DNA from: DASXAI01 sp963798445
Lineage (GTDB): Bacteria; Actinomycetota; Acidimicrobiia; Acidimicrobiales; Ilumatobacteraceae
Length of the DNA: 64,000 nt
Direction: 5' to 3'
Assembly: GCA_963798445.1 (NCBI GenBank)
Contig: CAWCTH010000003.1
Coordinates: forward strand, 124,001-188,000
Part shown: piece after piece, positions 57,718-64,000 of the stretch
How positions within the stretch are numbered: position 1 is the first letter of the stretch
Layout of the letters: each line of letters begins with the position of its first letter
Notes under the pieces: model-generated
The model's database searches: none
The model's input: only the letters and a program-made list of their open reading frames with translations
Told to the model about the DNA's origin: nothing
Made by a program: the position numbers and the translations under genes

Positions 57718-58536
57718 CTAGCGGTTGTTGAACGTAGGGGTGCGCTTCTCGGTGAATGCCCGAGCCGCCTCGCGGTGGTCCTCGGTCTGGCCGGTGCGGT
57801 TGTGGTGGGCCGCCTCCATGTCCATGCACTCGAGGAGGTCGCCGTTCATCGAACGGTTGAAGTTCTCCTTCATGTAGCGGTAGGCGATGCGGGGTCCGTC
57901 GGCGATACGGCGGGCGCGAGCGCGTACCTCGGACTGGAGGGAGTCGTCGGGGAAGACGTCGTTCACGATGCCGAGACGAAGGGCTTCGGCACTGTCGACG
58001 CGGTCCGAGAAGTAGTACAGCTCCCGCGCCTTGGCCGTGCCGATCAGGCGGCTGAGGAACCAGATGCCGCCGTAGTCGCCGGCGAAGCCCACCTTGGCGA
58101 ACGCGGTGGTGATCACCGCGCTGGTCGACGCGTAGCGCAAGTCGCAGGCCAGGGCGATAGCCAACCCACCGCCGGCGGCGGCGCCTGGCAGGGCGGCGAT
58201 GACCGGCTTGGGCATCTCCCAGATCTTTCCGGAGGTCGCCCGCTGCGAGAGCCGCTGGAGGTGGATGGCGGCGTCGAAGCTCATGGCGCCGCCCGATCCG
58301 TCGTAGGAGGCGGCCATGCCCTTGACGTCGCCGCCGGCGCAGAACGCACCGCCGGCACCCGTCAGGATCACGCACCCGACGTCGTCGTCGACCTCCACCT
58401 GGGCCAGGAGGCGGGCCATGGCGTCGAGCATGGGACCCGACAGGGCGTTGCGCCGCTCGGGCCGATTCATGGTGAGGACGGCGACGCCGTCGTCCACCTC
58501 GGCGAGGAGGTCCTCGGTCCCGGTGTCGATCTTCAC
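57718..58536 (-). CDS. Enoyl-CoA hydratase/isomerase family protein
   Basis: A 272-aa crotonase-fold enzyme: LTMNRPERRNALSGPMLDAM, oxyanion strands GAGGAFCAGGDVKGM and ALPGAAAGGGLAIALACDLRYA. The first Glu of standard hydratases is absent from the latter region and FAKVGFAGDYGGIWFLSRL occupies the second, a pattern common in 2-(1,2-epoxy)phenylacetyl-CoA isomerase-like members. GTG at 58536 with GGGGAG upstream; an adjacent GTG at 58539 is equally possible. It precedes the SDR gene by 13 bases. Confidence 0.9.
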   Translation of the reverse strand: MKIDTGTEDLLAEVDDGVAVLTMNRPERRNALSGPMLDAMARLLAQVEVDDDVGCVILTGAGGAFCAGGDVKGMAASYDGSGGAMSFDAAIHLQRLSQRATSGKIWEMPKPVIAALPGAAAGGGLAIALACDLRYASTSAVITTAFAKVGFAGDYGGIWFLSRLIGTAKARELYYFSDRVDSAEALRLGIVNDVFPDDSLQSEVRARARRIADGPRIAYRYMKENFNRSMNGDLLECMDMEAAHHNRTGQTEDHREAARAFTEKRTPTFNNR

Positions 58537-58647
58537 CACGGCGCTCCCCCTGTTCGTCGGCCTCGCCATCATGGTCGGCGCCGCTCGTGCCAGGCAATGC
58601 CGGCCCTGAATGGCACCATCTAGCGGTCATCGCACCGAAGGAGGACC

Positions 58648-59184
58648 GTGACCGACCGAACTGACACCCGCACGGCGTGGCTCGCGCCCGACGAGATCGC
58701 CGCCGCGAGGGAGCGGCTGCCGATCATCTACGTCGACGCCGTGCCGGTGCGGATCAACACGAACGGCGAGGTCACCCACGTCGGGCTGCTGCTCCGGGCC
58801 GCTCCGGACGGCTCCATCAGCCGGGCGGTCGTGTCGGGCCGGGTCCTGTACGGCGAGCGCGTGCGCGACGCCCTGCTGCGGAACCTCGAAAAGGACCTCG
58901 GCCCGGTCGCCCTCCCCCGCCTGCCCCTCGAGCCCCAGCCGTTCACGGTGGCTGAGTACTTCCCGGACGCCAGCGTCACGGGGTTCCACGATCCCCGCCA
59001 GCACGCCATCAGCCTGGCCTTCGTCGTGGCCGTCGACGGCGACTGCGCCCCGGCCCAGGACTCTCTCGACCTCGCCTGGGTGACGCCGGAGGAGGCCGTG
59101 AGCACCGAGGTCCGCCGGGAGATGGCGGGCGGCCAGGACCGCCTGGTGCGGCTGGCGCTGGGACACGTCGGCCAGCTTCCGTAA
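58648..59184 (+). CDS. DUF4916 (NUDIX-related) protein
   Basis: A 178-aa protein matching the actinobacterial DUF4916 family: WLAPDEIAAARERLPIIYVDAVPVRINTNGEVTHVGLLLR and the acidic C-terminal LDLAWVTPEEA. The fold is NUDIX-like but the Nudix box G-x5-E-x7-R-E-U-x-E-E-x-G-U is not conserved (LYGERVRDALLRNLEKDLG occupies its place), so pyrophosphatase activity is doubtful. AAGGAGG precedes the GTG. Confidence 0.8.
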   Translation: MTDRTDTRTAWLAPDEIAAARERLPIIYVDAVPVRINTNGEVTHVGLLLRAAPDGSISRAVVSGRVLYGERVRDALLRNLEKDLGPVALPRLPLEPQPFTVAEYFPDASVTGFHDPRQHAISLAFVVAVDGDCAPAQDSLDLAWVTPEEAVSTEVRREMAGGQDRLVRLALGHVGQLP

Positions 59185-59206
59185 AGCTCCCGTGAGGAGG
59201 TAGCTC

Positions 59207-60145
59207 GTGGACACTGCACCGCTCGGCTCGTCGGGCATCGAGGTCAGCCGCCTGGCGCTTGGGTCGTGGCGCACGTTCGAGCGGATCGGCCCCGAAGCCG
59301 GGCTGGCGGTGATGCGCGCCGCTCGTGATGCCGGCATCACCTTTCTCGACGATGCCCGCTACAACGACGAGACCGGCACCGCGCCCATCCCGACGGGCTG
59401 GTCCGAGGTGCTGTTCGGCGACCTGTTCCGCCAGGCCGGGTGGCGGCGCGACGAGACCATCGTGAGCAACAAGCTCTGGTGGGAGTTCTGGCCCGAACAG
59501 AGCGCGGCGGCCGAGCTGGACTCGTCCCTGGCGCGCATGCGGTTCGACTACATCGACGTCATCTACGCCAACCCGCCCGAGCACGGGCTCGGCGTGGAGG
59601 AGCTGGTGGCGACGGTCACGGACCTCATCACCGCGGGCAAGGCCCGGGCGTGGGCCATCGTGAACTGGCCGGCGGCGCTGCTCGAGGAGGCCGCTGCGGT
59701 GGCCTCGGGTCTCGGCGTGCCGATGCCGTGCGCCGCGCAGCTGCCCTACAGCCTCGTGCAGCGCCCGCCCGTGGAAACGCCCTCGATGACCGCCGCGCTG
59801 GCGGCGTGCGGGGCGCCTGTGGTGGCCTCGGCCGTGCTGGCCGGAGGGGTGTTGACCGGCAAGTACGACATCGACGCGGCGACGGGTCGGGCCGCGGGCA
59901 CGCTGGAGGAGCCCCGCGTGGCTCGGGCCATGGCCGTCGCCCGCCAGTTGTCGGAGCTGGCCGGCCGTCTCGGGGCGACACCGGCGGCGCTGGCGGTGGC
60001 GTTCACGATGCTGAACCCGCTGGTGGCCACCGTGCTGCTCGGCGCGACCTCACCGGCCCAGGTGGCGCAGAACGTCGACGCGCTGGCCGTCCTCGACCGG
60101 CTCACGGCCGCCGACATCGACGAGCTGGTAGCGATCGGCACCTGA
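59207..60145 (+). CDS. Aldo/keto reductase family protein
   Basis: A 312-aa TIM-barrel aldo/keto reductase. LGSSGIEVSRLALGSW at the start, catalytic Asp and Tyr in ITFLDDARYNDE, Lys in IVSNKLWWEFW and the later IDVIYANPPEHG (where the usual LxxxHxPD His is replaced by Asn). VATVLLGATSPAQVAQNVDAL is the C-terminal NADPH loop. GAGGAGG precedes the GTG. It may be read with the DUF4916 gene, 22 bp upstream. Confidence 0.9.
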   Translation: MDTAPLGSSGIEVSRLALGSWRTFERIGPEAGLAVMRAARDAGITFLDDARYNDETGTAPIPTGWSEVLFGDLFRQAGWRRDETIVSNKLWWEFWPEQSAAAELDSSLARMRFDYIDVIYANPPEHGLGVEELVATVTDLITAGKARAWAIVNWPAALLEEAAAVASGLGVPMPCAAQLPYSLVQRPPVETPSMTAALAACGAPVVASAVLAGGVLTGKYDIDAATGRAAGTLEEPRVARAMAVARQLSELAGRLGATPAALAVAFTMLNPLVATVLLGATSPAQVAQNVDALAVLDRLTAADIDELVAIGT

Positions 60146-60176
60146 ACCCGCCGGCCGCCGAGGCCGCCGGGACCGC

Positions 60177-60224
60177 GAAATTGTTCACCAGCGCGCTGAA
60201 TTCGACCCGCTGGTGAGCAACCTC
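60177..60224 (+). repeat. 48-bp palindromic repeat, copy 2
   Basis: Arms 60177-60197 and 60204-60224 (16 of 21 paired) with a GAATTC loop. It shares 21 identical bases with 14751-14798 in inverted orientation. It lies between the convergent aldo/keto reductase and APH-like genes, where a hairpin could end both transcripts. Confidence 0.75.
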
Positions 60225-60268
60225 GTTGGCGATCGTCGCGTGCCGGCGGGACGCCCAGCGGCACGGCG

Positions 60269-61417
60269 TCAGCCGGCGAGTCGGGCTGCTTCGCGGAGCC
60301 AGGTCGTGACGTCGTCACGGTGGTAGACCTGCTCGGTCGCCTCGATCCCGTCGAGGAAGCCGCGGTAGATGATCGCCTGGCGCAGGGCCGCCAGCGGCTC
60401 GATCACCGCCGCCGCCCGCTCGGGATCACTGCCCGGCCACGCCGCTCCCCACCGCATGAGCCACCGCTCTCGCACCACGGCAAACGAGCTCCCCGCCCGG
60501 TGCAGGAACGCCGGGAAGTCGAGCAGCGGGTGACCGATGCCGCAGTCGCCCCAGTCGAGCAGGACCGGGCCGGCGCCGCTCCAGCGCACGTTGCCGGGGT
60601 GGAAGTCGCCGTGGACCAGCACATCAGGGAGGCCGCATTCCGCCAGCGCGGCGAAGCGGGCCGGTAGGTCGTCGACGAGGCGATGCAGCCTGTCGGCGAC
60701 ATCGGCGGGCGCATCGCGCTCGATCACGCCGGCCGCCAGCCGGAGGAATGCCGGCTGCCGCCAGTCGGGCAGGCCCAGCTCGAGCAGCGGCAAGGGCGTC
60801 GGCCCGACCTCGAGCTGCAGGTCGACCAGAGCGTCCGTCATGGCCATGAGCTGCGGCTCGGTGGCGTCGTAGCAGTCGTAGCCAGCCACGTCGGCCAGCA
60901 GCATCCGGGCCGGCTCGCCGGCGAGCAGCTTCGGCACCGGCGCGAAAGGCCCGAGGGCGTCGAGCACGAGAGGCTCGTGGGCGAAGAAGGGCGGCACGTG
61001 CTTCAGCCACACCGTGCCGGCGGCCGTCGGGACCCGCCAGATGGACGAGAGGTTCCAGGTCTTCACCTGGACCGGCGCGCCGGTGACCGTCACGTGGCGC
61101 GACGCCCACGCGAGGTCGGCCGCCGGCCCACCGGGTCGGGCGTACGGCAGGCGGAGCTCGTCGTCGGGCAGCGGATCGGGCCACGGCGACAGATGAGCCG
61201 ACGGATCGCCGTGCACCACCTCGGCCAGGTAGGTGACGGCGCCGCCGGGGACCTGGTCGCCGCTCAGCAGGCGCAGGACGACGATCTCCAACCCGAACTG
61301 CTCGCGCACGGCGGCGACGACCGGCTCGACCTCGGGCCACCATGGCGACCCGACCGTGACCGGCGGCAGCACGCCTCTCGGCCGGTCAACCACGATCGCC
61401 ACCGTCCGCGGCCCCAC
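60269..61417 (-). CDS. Aminoglycoside phosphotransferase (APH)-like kinase
   Basis: A 382-aa protein whose C-terminal 250 residues form an APH/choline-kinase-type fold: catalytic loop LVHGDFHPGNVRWSG, then DFG-equivalent LLDWGDCGIGHPLLDF. An N-terminal domain of about 120 residues precedes it. Such proteins phosphorylate small molecules (aminoglycosides, homoserine, sugars); nothing here indicates antibiotic resistance specifically. GTG start seven bases after TACGGT. Confidence 0.85.
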   Translation of the reverse strand: MGPRTVAIVVDRPRGVLPPVTVGSPWWPEVEPVVAAVREQFGLEIVVLRLLSGDQVPGGAVTYLAEVVHGDPSAHLSPWPDPLPDDELRLPYARPGGPAADLAWASRHVTVTGAPVQVKTWNLSSIWRVPTAAGTVWLKHVPPFFAHEPLVLDALGPFAPVPKLLAGEPARMLLADVAGYDCYDATEPQLMAMTDALVDLQLEVGPTPLPLLELGLPDWRQPAFLRLAAGVIERDAPADVADRLHRLVDDLPARFAALAECGLPDVLVHGDFHPGNVRWSGAGPVLLDWGDCGIGHPLLDFPAFLHRAGSSFAVVRERWLMRWGAAWPGSDPERAAAVIEPLAALRQAIIYRGFLDGIEATEQVYHRDDVTTWLREAARLAG

Positions 61418-61424
61418 CGGGCGG

Positions 61425-61430
61425 ACCGTA
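61425..61430 (-). promoter_or_regulatory. -10-like box of a leaderless promoter (APH-like gene)
   Basis: TACGGT on the minus strand, seven bases before the GTG at 61417. Confidence 0.45.
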
Positions 61431-61494
61431 GCGGGACAGGCCTGCGAGGGCTGGCAACTTAGCGGTCGTTCGATCAGCCAGGGAACCTCGCCGG

Positions 61495-61500
61495 TACAGT
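61495..61500 (+). promoter_or_regulatory. -10-like box of a leaderless promoter (TetR)
   Basis: TACAGT six bases before the GTG at 61507. Confidence 0.45.
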
Positions 61501-61506
61501 GCCGCC

Positions 61507-62136
61507 GTGAGCGTCGGGGCGCAACGCGCTCGCCAGGACCGTCCGGGCAAGGCCGCGATGATGCGGGCGGCCGTCACGGTCATGGGCGAGGATGGCTACG
61601 AGGGCGCCTCGATCCGCGACATCGCCGCCCGCGCCGGCGTCAGTGTCGCCGCGCTCTACTACCACTTCCCGTCGAAGCAGGACCTGCTGCGCGAGTTCCT
61701 GGACGAGGCCTACGACGTCATCCTGGCCCGGCTCGACCGGCGCCTGGCTGCCGCCGGTACGGAGCCAGGAGCACGCCTCGACGAAGTCGTGGGCACCCTC
61801 ATCGCCTCGCACCTGCACGATGGCTTCGCGCAGCTGGCCGCCAACGTCGCCTTCCGCGAGCACACCAGGTTGAACTCACCCGAGCGCACCTCGATCGACG
61901 CCAAGCGACGCCGGCTGCTGGAACTGGTCGAGGAGGTCATCGCCGCGGGCGTGGCGGATGGGACGTTCACCGCCGTCGAGACGGGCGACGCGGCCCACGC
62001 CATCGTCACCCTCTGCACGTCGCTCGTGGACTCCTTCGGGGCGGCGCCCCGGCCGATGGCCGAGCTGATCCGGATCTACCAGCAGTTCGCCCGGGCCATC
62101 GCGGGCGCGGTCACCTCGCCGACAGCTGCCCCGTGA
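61507..62136 (+). CDS. TetR family transcriptional regulator
   Basis: A 209-aa TetR regulator. The N-terminal helix-turn-helix is clear: AAVTVMGEDGYEGASIRDIAARAGVSVAALYYHFPSKQDLLREFLDEAYD (residues about 18-67). The C-terminal ligand domain is of the KstR2/FadR-like type (HLHDGFAQLAANVAFREHTRLNSPERTSIDAKRRR), often responding to acyl-CoA. Divergent from the APH-like gene; last 26 bp overlap the opposite Clp_N gene. GTG start behind TACAGT. Confidence 0.92.
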   Translation: MSVGAQRARQDRPGKAAMMRAAVTVMGEDGYEGASIRDIAARAGVSVAALYYHFPSKQDLLREFLDEAYDVILARLDRRLAAAGTEPGARLDEVVGTLIASHLHDGFAQLAANVAFREHTRLNSPERTSIDAKRRRLLELVEEVIAAGVADGTFTAVETGDAAHAIVTLCTSLVDSFGAAPRPMAELIRIYQQFARAIAGAVTSPTAAP

Positions 62137-62821
62137 TCCACGCCTCGGCGGCGTCGTGCTCGACGCCGAGTGCGCTCAACACCACCGCGCTCGGCGAGTC
62201 GTCGCCGAGGACGGCCAGCAGCACGTGCTCGGTGCCGACGTAGTTGTGACCCATCCGCAGGGCCTCGCGCAGCGTGAGCTCCAGCAGCTTCTTGGCCGCC
62301 GGCGAGAAGGGGATGTGGTCAGGCAGCTGGCCGCCGCCCGGGCCGAGCAGCGCGGCGACGGCGGCTCGGGCGTCGTCCAGGGAGACGCCCTGCGCCTCGA
62401 TCGCCAGGGCCGCCAGGGCGTCACGCTGGTCGAGGAGCCCGATCACGATGTGCTCGACCCCGACCTGGTCGTGGCCGGCCTGGCGGGCCTCGGCCTCCGA
62501 GCGCACCACGACCTTGCGGGCACGTTCGGTGAAGCGACCGAACCGACTGCCGTCGAACAGCGCCGGCCCGGGTTCCGAACGGGCAACGAAGCGCTGCTGG
62601 GCGGCTTGTTTGGTGACGCCCATGCTCCGGCCGATCTCCGTCCACGAGGCGCCGGCGCGTCGCGCCTGATCGACGAAGTGGCCGATGAGGTGGTCGGAGA
62701 GCTCGCCGAGCTGCTCCGCGGTGAGCGCGGCGGCCGAGAGATGGGCCAGGGCATCACCCTCGGGCTCCTGGGCCAGCACGTGGTCGATGAGGTCGTCGAG
62801 GCGAGCGGGCAACGGGCTCAT
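62111..62821 (-). CDS. Clp N-terminal-domain regulator with HTH
   Basis: A 236-aa protein joining an N-terminal helix-turn-helix (RRAGASWTEIGRSMGVTKQAAQQRFV, residues about 54-79) to two ClpA/C-type N-domain repeats (TERARKVVVRSEAEARQAGHDQVGVEHIVIGLL and FSPAAKKLLELTLREALRMGHNYVGTEHVLLAVLG). The Clp_N fold normally receives protein substrates or adaptors for ClpC; tied to an HTH it suggests a transcription factor that senses protein state or a Clp adaptor. Its own leaderless promoter is covered by a double inverted repeat (62822-62871), which implies autoregulation. Confidence 0.88.
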   Translation of the reverse strand: MSPLPARLDDLIDHVLAQEPEGDALAHLSAAALTAEQLGELSDHLIGHFVDQARRAGASWTEIGRSMGVTKQAAQQRFVARSEPGPALFDGSRFGRFTERARKVVVRSEAEARQAGHDQVGVEHIVIGLLDQRDALAALAIEAQGVSLDDARAAVAALLGPGGGQLPDHIPFSPAAKKLLELTLREALRMGHNYVGTEHVLLAVLGDDSPSAVVLSALGVEHDAAEAWITGQLSAR

Positions 62822-62871
62822 TCGTCAATCGTAGGTTGACGAGTGCGGTTCGTCAACGGGAAATTGACGAA
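62822..62871 (-). promoter_or_regulatory. Leaderless promoter with double inverted-repeat operator (Clp_N regulator)
   Basis: On the minus strand: -35 TTGACG (62851-62856), 17-bp spacer, -10 TACGAT (62828-62833), six bases, then ATG at 62821. Two inverted repeats cover it: TCGTCAA-N7-TTGACGA (62822-62842) over the -10, and TTCGTCAA-N7-TTGACGAA (62849-62871) over the -35. The arrangement resembles the HAIR operators of HspR in layout but not in sequence. Confidence 0.8.
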
Positions 62872-62974
62872 GGAATGGTGGCGCCAGCGTTATCGGAGCG
62901 GCCTGGCGCTGTCCTTTCACGGAAGGGCCACGAGCGAGGGCCGCGACCGTGGCCCGCGACAGGAGGGCGTCAGC

Positions 62975-64000
62975 GTGCAGCGAGGGTGCGAACCGGACGA
63001 GGCGGCCCAGCTCCGCGCCATCGTCGATGCCGCGCCCATCGGCCTGCTGGCCATCGACGGCGATGGCGTCATCACCGTGGCGGCCGGCGCAGCCATGGTG
63101 CCGGCCTCCCTGGACGCCAGCCTGCTGACCGGCCGCTGCGTCTGGGACCTCTTCGCCGGTCGCCCGGACATCATCCAACACCTCCGCCGAGCGCTCGGCG
63201 GCGAGTCGTTCCGCGCCGAATTGAACTTCGGCGATCAGGTCGTCTCGTGCTGGTACCGCCCGTTCGGCGATCGGCCGGGGCAGGGCGCCGTCTCGGTGGC
63301 CACGCTGGTGACCGAGCAACGGCGACTAGCTGACCAGCAGGCCGTCGTGGCCCGCTTCGGCACGCGGGCACTGTCGGGCGAGTCGCCGATGCAACTGATC
63401 CGCGACGCGCTGAAGGAGATCGTCACGGTGCTCGCCGTGGACGTGGCCGTTGTCGCCATCGACGACGGTGACCGCGACGGTTTGCTGCCCGTGGCCGCGA
63501 GCTACGGGTTCCCGGCCGACGTGGGCGACGACATGCGACTGCCCCGAGGGGCCAACTCGTTCACGGGATTCGTGCTCGACTCGCCGTTGCCCGTCTCGGT
63601 TCCCGATGTCGACGCCGACGCCCGCTTCACGTTGTACGACGGCTTCCGCGGCACGACCCGCTCGGCCGCCGGTGTGCGCATGGAGAGCGGTGCGCAGGTC
63701 TACGGCGCCATCACCGTCGGCTCCAACCAGTACCGGCACTTCAGCGACGATGACCTCCACTTCCTCGCGGCGGTGGCCAACGTGATGGCCGCCGCGCTCG
63801 ACGCCGACCGCTCGGCCCGCGACCTGCGCCGCGCCGCCCTCCACGATCCGCTCACCGGACTGCCGAACCGGGTGCTGCTCGACGACCGCCTGCAACTGGC
63901 CCTGGCGTTGGCCGCTCGCTCTCACAGCCGCGTCGGCGTACTCCTGTGCGACCTGGACCGGTTCAAGGTCGTGAACGACACCCTGGGCCACAGCGCCGGC
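62975..64000 (+). CDS. PAS-GAF-GGDEF signalling protein (3' end outside window)
   Basis: 342 codons are visible and open at the window edge. A PAS-like domain (residues about 10-115: AQLRAIVDAAPIGLLAIDGDGVITVAAG, GRCVWDLFAGRPDI) is followed by a GAF domain (about 130-275: LLPVAASYGFPADVG, TGFVLDSPLPVSVPDVDAD, AGVRMESGAQVYGAITVG) and the start of a GGDEF domain (HDPLTGLPNRVLLDDRLQLAL, DLDRFKVVNDTLGHSAG). The GG(D/E)EF signature itself lies beyond the edge, so cyclase activity and any EAL domain cannot be judged. AGGAGGG seven bases before the GTG supports the start. No membrane segment seen. Confidence 0.9.
   Translation, partial: MQRGCEPDEAAQLRAIVDAAPIGLLAIDGDGVITVAAGAAMVPASLDASLLTGRCVWDLFAGRPDIIQHLRRALGGESFRAELNFGDQVVSCWYRPFGDRPGQGAVSVATLVTEQRRLADQQAVVARFGTRALSGESPMQLIRDALKEIVTVLAVDVAVVAIDDGDRDGLLPVAASYGFPADVGDDMRLPRGANSFTGFVLDSPLPVSVPDVDADARFTLYDGFRGTTRSAAGVRMESGAQVYGAITVGSNQYRHFSDDDLHFLAAVANVMAAALDADRSARDLRRAALHDPLTGLPNRVLLDDRLQLALALAARSHSRVGVLLCDLDRFKVVNDTLGHSAG

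Noticed and set aside
1..64000. tRNA, rRNA, riboswitch, integrase or transposase genes
   Set aside because: I looked in the gaps on both strands and saw no T-arm or D-arm signatures, conserved rRNA segments, riboswitch motifs or transposase proteins. A covariance-model scan would be decisive for small RNAs.

Overview
The window is a GC-rich (by eye about 70% G+C), densely packed chromosomal segment from an actinobacterium. Supporting signs are an Lsr2 nucleoid protein, a TPR-CHAT/S8/sigma-factor cluster, WYL, BTAD and Clp_N regulators, frequent GTG starts, coupled ATGA/GTGA overlaps, and many genes whose first codon lies 6-9 nt behind a TANNNT box (leaderless transcription). I infer Acidimicrobiia or a relative, but nothing here proves the class. 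No rRNA, tRNA, transposase, integrase, phage gene or CRISPR array was seen.

Layout. 1-2650: tail of a peptide/nickel-type ABC importer (permease, two ATPases). 2628-12105: GNAT acetyltransferase, luciferase-like monooxygenase, FAD amine oxidase, M1 and S9 peptidases, NTF2-like protein, secreted SGNH hydrolase. 12310-17825: DEAD-box helicase, epoxide hydrolase, stand-alone LigD-type polymerase, DUF2207 membrane protein. 17860-23552: two acyl-CoA synthetases, a cyclase-family hydrolase, a PPOX-family protein and an alpha/beta hydrolase. 23532-27003: LarA-like racemase, four-carbon acid kinase and PdxA-like dehydrogenase as one overlapping operon. 27072-36371: glycosyltransferase, sarcosine-oxidase-like enzyme, acyl-CoA dehydrogenase, YceI, two regulators, HadA/HadB-type dehydratase, enoyl-CoA hydratase, ArfB. 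36396-42248: S8 peptidase with NPVYG repeats, sigma factor and 148-aa protein as one operon, opposite a TPR-CHAT protease followed by Lsr2. 42258-49073: small enzymes, a UvrD-type helicase and Hsp20. 49171-50546: molybdopterin oxidoreductase with cytochrome b. 50602-54874: CoA ligase, DpgC-like dioxygenase and benzoylformate-decarboxylase-like enzyme. 55007-64000: iron-permease-like protein, broken panE, SDR, enoyl-CoA hydratase, DUF4916, aldo/keto reductase, APH-like kinase, TetR, an apparently autoregulated Clp_N regulator and a truncated PAS-GAF-GGDEF gene.

Three gene sets look like working units worth attention: (i) the S8/sigma/148-aa operon facing TPR-CHAT, a candidate two-protease signalling or defence module; (ii) ligase, DpgC and decarboxylase, which on paper turn an arylacetate into an aryl aldehyde through an arylglyoxylate; (iii) racemase, kinase and dehydrogenase, a plausible four-carbon sugar-acid catabolic route.

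Four conserved genes (the oppF-like ATPase, yceI, TPR-CHAT and panE) each carry a single-base frameshift. That many in 64 kb suggests residual indel errors in the assembly at least as much as real decay. Non-coding features of note are a 48-bp palindromic repeat present twice, a 23-bp motif shared by the only two long non-coding tracts, a perfect 34-bp palindrome, a phased GTSAC array, and a double inverted-repeat operator on a leaderless promoter.
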